DNA from: an uncultured Planctomycetaceae bacterium
GTDB taxonomy: Bacteria; Planctomycetota; Planctomycetia; Planctomycetales; Planctomycetaceae
DNA length: 41,595 nucleotides
Direction of reading: 5' to 3'
NCBI GenBank assembly: GCA_937916515.1
Contig: CALFSX010000165.1
Span: forward strand, 1 to 41,595
Part shown: positions 34,012 through 41,595 of the stretch, in pieces
How positions within the stretch are numbered: the first letter of the stretch is position 1
Layout of the letters: each line of letters opens with the position of its first letter
The notes under the pieces: generated by a model
Seen by the model: the letters and a program-made list of their open reading frames with translations, nothing else
Told to the model about the DNA's origin: nothing
Database searches by the model: none
Program-made: the position numbers and the translations under genes

Positions 34012-37000
34012 ATGAAATCGCATTGCCTGCTTCCCGCGTTTTCGCTTCTGCTTGTCACGTCGTTTGCATTTGCAGACGAGTCGAACACCACAGAACAAAT
34101 CAGTTTCCATAAGCAAGTCGCGCCGATCCTGCAGGCGAACTGCCACGGGTGTCACCAACCCGCCAAAGCCGGCGGCGACTTTGTAATGACTGACTTCACC
34201 ACTTTTCTTAACGGTGGTGAAAGTGGAGAAAAAGCGATTGTCGCGGGTCACCCAAACGACAGCAACCTGATCGCGCAGATCACACCAACGGATGGCACCG
34301 CCGCCATGCCGCCCAAAGGCAAGCCATTGTCTGATGTCGAAATCGAAGTGATCCGAAAATGGATCTCCGAAGGAGCCAAAGACGATACGCCTGCTTCCGC
34401 AAAGGTGAGGTACAGCCGCGAGAACCCGCCAGTTTACTCCCTTCCGCCAGTCGTCACATCTATGGATTTCGCTCCCAACGGCGAACTTCTGGCAGTTGCC
34501 GGGTTCAATGAAGTATTGCTACACAAAGCCGATGGTTCAGGTATCGCCGACCGACTGATCGGACTTTCAGAACGCATCGAATCTGTTCGATTTTCGCCCG
34601 ACGGAAAACGACTTGCTGTCACCGGTGGGCAACCGGGACGACTTGGCGAAGTTCAAGTATGGGACGTCGATCAACGCTCATTACTGATTTCACACACCGT
34701 TACCTATGACACAGTTTATGGTGCCAGTTGGTCTCCCGACGGAAAGCTGATTGCCTTCGGCTGTTCTGACAATTCGGTGAGAGCGATCGATGCAGAGACC
34801 GGCGAACAGGTGCTGTTTCAGGGTGCGCACAGCGACTGGGTTCGCGACACTGTTTTCACCACAGAAAGAGAATCGTCCCACGTGCTGTCCGTTTCCCGCG
34901 ACATGACAGTAAAGCTGACAGAAGTTGAAACCAATCGATTTATCGACAACGTCACATCCATCACTCCGGGAGCTCTAAAGGGCGGAGTCAACGCAATCGC
35001 CCGCCACCCAGAACGTGACGAAATTGTTGTCGGTGGAGCCGACGGTGTTCCCAAAGTGTATCGCGCATTCCGCATTACCGCCCGAAAAATCGGCGACGAC
35101 TCGAACCTGATTAAGACGCTGCAACCAATGACCGGTCGCGTGTTCGGCGTCGCCGTCAGCCGCGACGGAAAACGAATTGCTGCCGTAAGTTCACTGGATG
35201 GAAAGGGCGAACTGGCCGTTTATAGCTATGAGTTCGACACAAACCTGCCGGACGACCTGAAGGCGATCAGTGCAAAACGGGTGCGCGATCGGAAAGAAGC
35301 GGAACAAAAGAAACTTGACGAATATCGTTCAAGAGATATCGCTCGAATCAGTAACGTAAAGATCGACGAGACACCTTTGTACACGGTCGCCTTCCATCCG
35401 AACGGACGTCAGGTTGCCATCGCTGGCGGAGACGGAACCATTCGCCTGCTGGACACAGAAACGGGCGGTCCCATCGCCAGCTTTGCTGCCGCTCCGGTTG
35501 GCAGTGAGGGTGGCACCGGACCTTCAATCGCAGCAACTAAACTTTCGTGGAGCGATTCGCCGCTGATTCAGCCCGAGGCATTACCGGATGGCGTCACCAT
35601 TGCCTCGCTAAATGTGCAACCAGCGGCCATCAACCTTCACAATGCGTTCGACTATACACAACTTCTGATTTCCGCCACGCTAAGCACGGGTGAGGTGATC
35701 GACGTCACTCGATTGGCCAAACTGCAGCACACGGACGGTTTGATTGAAATCACGCGATCCGGCTTTGTGCGAGCAAAGGCCGATGGAAGTTCCAAACTGG
35801 TCGTTCAGCTTCAGGGTATTTCGTCTGACGTTTCCGTGTCCGTCTCTGAAATCGGCTCCCCGTTTGTCGCTGACTTTATCACGGACGTTAATCCTGTTTT
35901 AGCACGTGTTGGCTGCAATCAGGGCACCTGTCACGGTTCAGCAAAAGGCAAGAACGGATTTAAGCTTTCATTAAGAGGCTACGATCCAATCTTCGACACT
36001 CGAGCCTTCACGGACGATCTGGCGGGACGCCGAACAAACCTGGCATCACCCGCCCAAAGCCTGATGCTGCTTAAAGCCACAGGCGCAGTGCCTCACGTGG
36101 GCGGCCAACTGTTTAAAGCTGACAGCAACTACTACGAAATTGTACGCAGTTGGATCGCTAGTGGAGCTAAACTTGAACAAACTCGCCCCAAGGTCGCGTC
36201 CATCGCGATCTCTCCCGAAAACCCAACGATTCAGAGACTCAATTCCACTCAGCAGTTACGAATCGTTGCCACCTATGCAGACGGCTCCACAAAAGACGTG
36301 ACTCGAGAAGCCTTTATCGACTCGGGCAACGCTGACGTTGCCGTCACAAACCGGTGGGGCCTGACAACAGCTTTGCGGCGCGGTGAAGCCCCGCTTCTGG
36401 CTCGCTTTGAAGGTGCATATGCCGCGACAACATTAACAGTGATGGGCGATCGAGAAGGGTTCGAATGGAAACAGCCTGAATCGTGGAGCGAAATCGACAA
36501 CCTGGTTGCCGCCAAGTGGGAACGAATGAAGATCGAACCTTCGGGACTGTGTTCAGATACGGAATTTATTCGTCGAGTCCACCTGGACCTCACCGGATTG
36601 CCACCAACAGCGGATCAGGTGCGAGCCTTTCTGGCCGACAATCGCGACACCCGCATCAAACGAGCCGCCGTTGTCGATGGGCTGATCGGACAGGCAGACT
36701 TCGTTGATTACTGGACCAACAAGTGGGCGGACCTGTTGCAGGTCAACCGAAAATTTCTTGGACCGGAAGGCTCAAAAGCATTCCGCGAATGGATCCGAAC
36801 AGAAGTAGACGCAAATACTCCATACGACGACTTCGTCCGCAAAGTCATCACGGCTGATGGCTCCAACAAAGAGAATCCGGCCGCGTCGTACTACAAAATT
36901 CTTCGGGAACCCGCGGAGATCATGGAAAACACGACTCACCTGTTTCTGGGTGTGCGATTCAACTGTAACAAATGCCACGACCATCCATTCGAAAAATGGA

Positions 37001-39102
37001 CTCAGGATCAGTACTACCAAACGGCTGCCTATTTTGCTCGAGTCGGCCTGAAAGCAGATCCTGCCAGCGGCGACAAAAAGATCGGCGGAACAGCGGTGGA
37101 AGGAGCAAAGCCGTTTTACGAAATTGTCTTCGAAAAGAATGACGGAGAAGTCACACACGAACGAACAGGCTCTGTTACTCAACCATTGTTTCCCTACAGC
37201 TGCGACTTCAATGCAAAGGAAGAAGCCAATCGACGCGAACAACTGGCTGGCTGGATCACATCCCCCGACAACGCCTACTTCGCAAAAAGTTACGTCAACC
37301 GCTTGTGGGGATATCTGCTGGGCGTCGGAATTCGTGAGCCGATTGATGACCTGCGAGCTGGCAATCCCGCCACAAATCCAGAACTGTTGAATTACCTGAC
37401 GGATGAATTTGTAAAGAGCAACTTCAACATGCGGCATGTGCTGAAGTTGATTTGCACGTCTCGCACTTACCAACTATCGCTGGAAACAAACAAGTGGAAT
37501 ATTGACGATTCCACAAACTACTCACACGCAATCGCTCGCCGACTTCCGGCGGAAGTGCTGTATGATTCGATCTACCGAGTTGTCGGTTCCAAATCAAAAA
37601 TTCCAGGTGTACCAGAAGGAACTCGCGCTTCCGCGATTCCCGACGCGGGAGTCGACCTGGCAGACGGTTTTCTTGGCAACCTGGGACGTCCGGTTCGAGA
37701 AAGTGCCTGCGAATGCGAACGATCAGCCGACCTGCAATTGGGACCGATTATGGCCCTGATTGGCGGACCGACTGTCGCCTCAGCCTTAGACGATCCTGAA
37801 AACGCTCTGGCCACACTTACCAAAGAAATCACTGATGACAGCAAATTGATTGATGAACTGTTCATGCGAATCATCAATCGCCCAGCTTCCGAATCAGAAA
37901 TTCAATCAGTGCTTCAATCGATGTCGCAGATTGAATCGGACCATCAGCAAGTCACAAAAATGTTGTCCGATCGTCAAGCCTGGTGGGCAGAAGAGAAACC
38001 CCGTCTGGAAGCAGCTCGTGCTGGCGAAATTGCCGCCGCCAAAGAAGCTCTTGCAGCTTACGAAGCCGAAATTGCGCCACGACGGGCAGAAGAAGAAAAG
38101 CTGCGAGTTGAAAAGCTGGCGCAAGTGCAGGCTGACTTTGACAAGTACAAAGCAGAATTGCCACAACACGCAAACTCGTTCCTGACAGCGAACAAATCCA
38201 ACACTGAATGGTTTCTGCTGGAAGCCGCAACGCTGGAAGCTCCGAAGGGTATCACTCTTGAACGTGCTGATGACCGTTCCATAAAAGCCACCGGCAAAGC
38301 AGACCAGGGCGCCTATACGCTGACAGTTAAGACGTCGCTGAAGGACATTGCCGCTTTTCGTGTGGAGGCACTGCAGGATACGACTCGAAACGGAAACGGT
38401 CCCGGCCTTCCGGAAAACGGCAACTTTGTTGTCACAGAATTTGAGGTTCTGTCAGCTACCGTTGACAAACCTACCGAATTCAAGAAAGTCGAACTTCAAA
38501 ACGCGAAGGCTGACTTCCTGCAAAGTGGATTCAATATTGCAGCAGCTATTGATGGCAACGCAGGAAACCAAAATGCATGGGCCGTCGCAAACGCTGGAGG
38601 CGTTACGCACTGGGCCACATTTGAAACAAAGGCACCAGTCGGCCAGGATGGCGGAGTCGTCTTGAAATTTGTCATCCATCAAAACCATAACGCGAAAGAG
38701 CACCTGTTGGGACGGTTCCGCATTTCCGCCACCACGCAGAAGGCTCCAGGGCTTAGCCTGCCCGAAAGCCTCAACGCAATGGCCACCATCGCCGAAGACA
38801 TGCGTTCAGATGAACAGAAGGCAACTCTGTTGGCGTGGTTTGAGAAGTCAGATGCAAATCTGGCTGCGAAGACAACAGCGCTGAATGACGCAGGAAAACC
38901 ACTTTCGGAAGATCCGGGAGTTACTACTCGAAAAGAAAGAATCGCCATCGCAAGTCAGCCGGTGCCGGAAGACACGAAACTTGTTCGAATGCTGGCTGAT
39001 GTGGAATTCAGTACGAAACAGCAAGACGCAAAAAGACTAACGATGGCTCAAGACCTTGCATGGGCCTTAATCAACAATCCCGCCTTCCTGTTCAATCACT
39101 AG
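34012..39102 (+). CDS. giant secreted PSCyt1-WD40-DUF1549-DUF1553 cytochrome-like protein
   Basis: About 1696 residues, exported (signal peptide MKSHCLLPAFSLLLVTSFAFA). In order: a PSCyt1 cytochrome domain with CHGCH at 44-48; a WD40 propeller (SVRFSPDGKRLAV; ASWSPDGKLIAFG; VAFHPNGRQVAIAGGDGTIRLLD); an Ig-like stretch; a PSCyt-like block with CNQGTCH at 635-641 in the family's wider spacing; a DUF1549 region (DNLVAAKWERMKIEPS, HLDLTGLPPTADQVRAFL); CNKCHDHPFEKW at 985-989; a DUF1553 region (YVNRLWGYLLGVGIREPIDDLRAGNPA); a coiled coil (about 1315-1385); and a beta-rich C-terminal module. Start at 34012, or 34000 by an earlier ATG. The reaction is unknown; a multi-heme electron-transfer role in carbohydrate breakdown is the usual proposal. 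Confidence 0.87.
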   Translation: MKSHCLLPAFSLLLVTSFAFADESNTTEQISFHKQVAPILQANCHGCHQPAKAGGDFVMTDFTTFLNGGESGEKAIVAGHPNDSNLIAQITPTDGTAAMPPKGKPLSDVEIEVIRKWISEGAKDDTPASAKVRYSRENPPVYSLPPVVTSMDFAPNGELLAVAGFNEVLLHKADGSGIADRLIGLSERIESVRFSPDGKRLAVTGGQPGRLGEVQVWDVDQRSLLISHTVTYDTVYGASWSPDGKLIAFGCSDNSVRAIDAETGEQVLFQGAHSDWVRDTVFTTERESSHVLSVSRDMTVKLTEVETNRFIDNVTSITPGALKGGVNAIARHPERDEIVVGGADGVPKVYRAFRITARKIGDDSNLIKTLQPMTGRVFGVAVSRDGKRIAAVSSLDGKGELAVYSYEFDTNLPDDLKAISAKRVRDRKEAEQKKLDEYRSRDIARISNVKIDETPLYTVAFHPNGRQVAIAGGDGTIRLLDTETGGPIASFAAAPVGSEGGTGPSIAATKLSWSDSPLIQPEALPDGVTIASLNVQPAAINLHNAFDYTQLLISATLSTGEVIDVTRLAKLQHTDGLIEITRSGFVRAKADGSSKLVVQLQGISSDVSVSVSEIGSPFVADFITDVNPVLARVGCNQGTCHGSAKGKNGFKLSLRGYDPIFDTRAFTDDLAGRRTNLASPAQSLMLLKATGAVPHVGGQLFKADSNYYEIVRSWIASGAKLEQTRPKVASIAISPENPTIQRLNSTQQLRIVATYADGSTKDVTREAFIDSGNADVAVTNRWGLTTALRRGEAPLLARFEGAYAATTLTVMGDREGFEWKQPESWSEIDNLVAAKWERMKIEPSGLCSDTEFIRRVHLDLTGLPPTADQVRAFLADNRDTRIKRAAVVDGLIGQADFVDYWTNKWADLLQVNRKFLGPEGSKAFREWIRTEVDANTPYDDFVRKVITADGSNKENPAASYYKILREPAEIMENTTHLFLGVRFNCNKCHDHPFEKWTQDQYYQTAAYFARVGLKADPASGDKKIGGTAVEGAKPFYEIVFEKNDGEVTHERTGSVTQPLFPYSCDFNAKEEANRREQLAGWITSPDNAYFAKSYVNRLWGYLLGVGIREPIDDLRAGNPATNPELLNYLTDEFVKSNFNMRHVLKLICTSRTYQLSLETNKWNIDDSTNYSHAIARRLPAEVLYDSIYRVVGSKSKIPGVPEGTRASAIPDAGVDLADGFLGNLGRPVRESACECERSADLQLGPIMALIGGPTVASALDDPENALATLTKEITDDSKLIDELFMRIINRPASESEIQSVLQSMSQIESDHQQVTKMLSDRQAWWAEEKPRLEAARAGEIAAAKEALAAYEAEIAPRRAEEEKLRVEKLAQVQADFDKYKAELPQHANSFLTANKSNTEWFLLEAATLEAPKGITLERADDRSIKATGKADQGAYTLTVKTSLKDIAAFRVEALQDTTRNGNGPGLPENGNFVVTEFEVLSATVDKPTEFKKVELQNAKADFLQSGFNIAAAIDGNAGNQNAWAVANAGGVTHWATFETKAPVGQDGGVVLKFVIHQNHNAKEHLLGRFRISATTQKAPGLSLPESLNAMATIAEDMRSDEQKATLLAWFEKSDANLAAKTTALNDAGKPLSEDPGVTTRKERIAIASQPVPEDTKLVRMLADVEFSTKQQDAKRLTMAQDLAWALINNPAFLFNH

Positions 39103-39290
39103 TCCCCGTCGTTAAACGGCAATTCCCAGTCTGAATTCTGATGCACCAAAGGGCTGCTTCAGGAATCTCTGACAACACAGAAAAAGCAGGGCGCAGCCCA
39201 ACGACACGGTCTATCTATTTCCAGCTTCAGAATTACAATTTAGAACACGACATCTCAGGCTCATTCAGCCAAACTCAAAGGAAGATCCCA

Positions 39291-40790
39291 ATGCTGCATA
39301 TCAAAGGTGAAGCTGGCAAAGACGTTTGTGATCGCGGACTTGGACGTACTCGTCGAGACATCCTGCAGGTTGGCGGTTCCAGCATGCTGGGACTTTCGCT
39401 GGCCAACATGCTGCAACTTCAATCTGCCAGCGCGGCTGCTGGTGCCGCAAGCAATACAAAGGGCAACTCAGACATTTCCGGTGGCCCGGGCTGGGGAAAA
39501 GCAAAAAGCGTCATCATGTGCTATCTGCAGGGTGGCCCCTCACACCTTGACCTGTGGGACCCAAAAGAAAACGTTCCTGACAACGTAAAAAGCGTTTTCA
39601 GTAACATTTCCACAAAGATACCAGGCACTCAGTTTACAGAAAACCTGCCGAAGCTCGCTCAGATCAACGACAAATTCACGATGATCCGCTCGATGAGCTA
39701 CACGCCCAACGGTCTGTTCAACCACACAGCCGCCATATACCAGATGATGACGGGGTACACCACCGACAAGGTCAGCCCCTCAGGACAGTTGGAACCCCCC
39801 AGCCCCAAGGACTTCCCAAACTTCGGTTCAAACATCGTGCGTCTACGACCACTGGAAGAACCAATGCTGCCGTTTGTAATGCTGCCGCGCCCGCTGCAGG
39901 AAAGCAATGTGGTGGGGAAGGGCGGCACAGCCGGCTTTCTTGGCAAAGCCTACGATCCATACACGCTGTATCCCACCGGCGATGACATGGACATGAAAAA
40001 GATGACTCGCATCAAAATCGATGACCTGAAACTGCGCCCGGAAGTGTTTTCAGTTCGATTGAACCGAAGAGCCAGCCTGCGAAACACCATCAATGCAGGC
40101 ATGCCAAAGATCGAAGAAGCAGTGAAAGATCTGAATTTGAATCAATACTACGATCGAGCACTCGACCTGATTGTCTCTGGTCGCGCACGCGAAGCATTCG
40201 ACCTTGGTTCAGAAAGCCACGCAATGCGCGAACAATACGGACGCAACACATTTGGCGATTCGTGCCTACTGGCCCGACGCCTTGTAGAAGCTGGTACCCG
40301 CGTTGTCGAAGTTGTCTGGCCCAAGGTTGCCAACTCAGACAATCATTCCTGGGATCATCACGTTGGCCTGTCAAAACGCATGAAAGACCAGTCCGCTCCG
40401 ATGCTGGATGGAGCAATTTCCGGACTGATTTCAGACCTTGACGAGCGAGGACTTCTGGATGAAACCCTGGTTGTCGTCGTGGGAGAATTCGGACGCAGCC
40501 CGGAGCGAGGAGTCAGTACTTCCGGCAACGGCAACAGCGATGATGGTCGAGATCACTGGCCGTACTGTTATACCGGAATTATCGCCGGGGCAGGCGTCAA
40601 ACGTGGAAACGTGCATGGTAAGTCAGACAAAACAGCTTCTTCGCCACTTGAAGATCCCGTTCATCCTCAGGAACTTTTGGCTTCGATCTACCACTCGTTT
40701 GGCATTGATCCGGAAACGATTGTCTATAACCACCTGAATCAGCCGCGAGAACTTGTCAAAGGTGAAGCTGTACACTCGTTCTTTGCGTAA
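39291..40790 (+). CDS. DUF1501 protein, Tat-exported
   Basis: 499 residues. A twin-arginine signal ([24 protein letters not shown], then an Ala-rich stretch) is followed by the DUF1501 domain, related to the alkaline-phosphatase/sulfatase fold: [74 protein letters not shown] and [22 protein letters not shown]1501 genes usually stand beside DUF1549/DUF1553 genes, as here, and their products probably act together outside the cytoplasm. The ATG at 39291 has AAGGA about 10 bases upstream and places the Tat motif near the N-terminus; the open frame extends to 39141. Confidence 0.88.
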   Translation: MLHIKGEAGKDVCDRGLGRTRRDILQVGGSSMLGLSLANMLQLQSASAAAGAASNTKGNSDISGGPGWGKAKSVIMCYLQGGPSHLDLWDPKENVPDNVKSVFSNISTKIPGTQFTENLPKLAQINDKFTMIRSMSYTPNGLFNHTAAIYQMMTGYTTDKVSPSGQLEPPSPKDFPNFGSNIVRLRPLEEPMLPFVMLPRPLQESNVVGKGGTAGFLGKAYDPYTLYPTGDDMDMKKMTRIKIDDLKLRPEVFSVRLNRRASLRNTINAGMPKIEEAVKDLNLNQYYDRALDLIVSGRAREAFDLGSESHAMREQYGRNTFGDSCLLARRLVEAGTRVVEVVWPKVANSDNHSWDHHVGLSKRMKDQSAPMLDGAISGLISDLDERGLLDETLVVVVGEFGRSPERGVSTSGNGNSDDGRDHWPYCYTGIIAGAGVKRGNVHGKSDKTASSPLEDPVHPQELLASIYHSFGIDPETIVYNHLNQPRELVKGEAVHSFFA

Positions 40791-40793
40791 AGA

Positions 40794-40839
40794 ACATTTC
40801 AAACGTGAAGTGAACACCAGCGACCGTCACCTGAAATGT
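40794..40839 (+). terminator. weak hairpin after the DUF1501 gene
   Basis: ACATTTCA (40794-40801) pairs with TGAAATGT (40832-40839), with a 30-base loop that can itself fold a little (GTGA and TCAC). There is no T-run. It starts right after the DUF1501 stop codon, so it may help end the transcript. Confidence 0.3.
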
Positions 40840-41595
40840 GATTTGCGTCATCATTGATGTCATGTCACGCGCAGTTACTATCACCACTGAAGTAAATCGT
40901 CGTCGACATTGCAGGGAGCAGTGAAGATACGTTCGAAATTCGGCAAAACGTTTTACGCTGAACTGGCGCATACAAGACGCAGGGAATGCGAAGAAACGTT
41001 GTTGCTGAATGATTCGGCTTCGGTGAGTTCATTCTTGATTTCGAACAATTGCTGGCGGATGGCCAAACAGCTAACGACAAGTTGCTCCTGCCAATTTGTT
41101 AGCTGAGTTGGGTCTGAGTACCAACCATCGGGGAATTCTGTGCTGCCTGAAGAAATAATAATGTCATTGTGGATTCCTAACGCTGTAGCGGAGCGTGGCA
41201 TTTGCTAACCCTGAGCAAGGTATGAATGGCGATGCGGCTAAGGTGGCGAAAAATCGGCCGACCCTGAACGCGAATAACAATGGCTGTAAACGCTGCTGCT
41301 ATTTGCTGACAGCAATAACTGACCTGCTGGTTCTGAGCGTTTGATACCAAATACTTCGGCATCAAACTCATCGGATCCTCACCAAACCCCGCACTCATTT
41401 GCGTTAACGCAGACAAGCTATTTCGCCCGCTGGGCCAATTCGGTGCAATTGGAATATCCCGGAGTACATCGATAAAACGCGGCAATTCAATTAGCTTTAT
41501 TCCGGCACAACACGCTTTCGGTGCGAGGCAGGGACAAATAGAAGGAGTTACTGTCAAATGTTGTGTTCAGAGAAGTTGTTTCAGGCGACGATTTC
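40840..41595. other. right edge of window, no recognised gene
   Basis: About 750 bases. Minus-strand ORFs exist at 40953-41201 (82 residues, with a plausible helical stretch LTNWQEQLVVSCLAIRQQL) and 41177-41557 (126 residues, listed separately). They overlap slightly at their ends. Neither has a known domain or a clear start, so the region may hold a decayed gene or small lineage-specific ones. Confidence 0.4.
41177..41557 (-). CDS. possible unrecognised protein
   Basis: A 126-residue ORF, minus strand, complete in the window. It contains NWPSGRNSLSALTQMSAGFGEDPMSLMPKYL and a basic C-terminal half with IFRHLSRIAIHTLLR. No family is recognised, the N-terminal start is cysteine-rich and doubtful, and no ribosome site was found. 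It may start later, for example at an internal Met, or be non-coding. Confidence 0.22.
   Translation of the reverse strand: MTVTPSICPCLAPKACCAGIKLIELPRFIDVLRDIPIAPNWPSGRNSLSALTQMSAGFGEDPMSLMPKYLVSNAQNQQVSYCCQQIAAAFTAIVIRVQGRPIFRHLSRIAIHTLLRVSKCHAPLQR

Noticed and set aside
1-41595. tRNA, rRNA, CRISPR array, riboswitch, integrase or transposase
   Set aside because: Looked for through the whole window by eye; none was recognised. Subtle RNAs could be missed without a covariance-model search.

Overview
The window looks like chromosomal DNA of a marine-type planctomycete (order Planctomycetales; no closer placement is possible by eye). The evidence is the set of lineage-typical families: a very large secreted PSCyt1/DUF1549/DUF1553 cytochrome-like protein next to a Tat-exported DUF1501 protein, a PVC-type CxxCH heme-binding 'membrane-bound dehydrogenase' overlapping an SGNH-hydrolase-like gene, a secreted DUF1080 protein, a secreted double-NIPSNAP protein, and a small membrane protein starting with an NPYAAP motif. 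No rRNA, tRNA, CRISPR array, integrase or transposase was seen.

Layout. 177-1472 (minus): an XRE regulator and an ImmA/IrrE-like metallopeptidase, lying between two diverged direct copies of a roughly 90-130 bp repeat. 1781-4499 (plus): a class I aminotransferase and an FGGY carbohydrate kinase, then a terminator. 4551-5303 (minus): secreted NIPSNAP protein. 5630-6652 (plus): an unusual fusion of a J-like domain, a GspE/MshE N-terminal domain and two membrane helices. 6781-13353 (minus): a likely operon of SGNH-like protein, heme-binding dehydrogenase and secreted alpha/beta hydrolase. 13519-17551 (plus): GAF-PAS histidine kinase without a response regulator, membrane-anchored HEAT-repeat protein, dCTP deaminase. 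18006-21062 (plus): RND/MMPL transporter. 21115-22056 (minus): DUF1080 protein. 22500-24215 (plus): RimI-type acetyltransferase, VOC protein, double-ACT protein. 24227-24787 (minus): small membrane protein.

25345-33629 (plus) is the most distinctive accessory block: WbqC-like protein, divergent DegT-fold protein, TPR/GT41 (O-GlcNAc-transferase-like) glycosyltransferase, canonical DegT/DnrJ/EryC1/StrS sugar aminotransferase, second divergent DegT-fold protein, SAM methyltransferase and sulfotransferase. The last four junctions are tight or overlapping and a strong hairpin closes the block. I read it as a glycan-building and decorating operon, possibly acting on a protein acceptor. 34012-40790 (plus) is the giant cytochrome-like protein and its DUF1501 partner.

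A short hairpin repeat (CAAGGGC, three-base loop, GCCCTTG) occurs four times. Two copies supply or touch the stop codon of a minus-strand gene, one lies in a predicted 5' leader, and one lies in the N-terminal coding region of the SGNH-like gene. A separate 15-bp stem sits in the GT41 gene exactly where the TPR part meets the catalytic part. Functions are family assignments read from motifs; no search was run.
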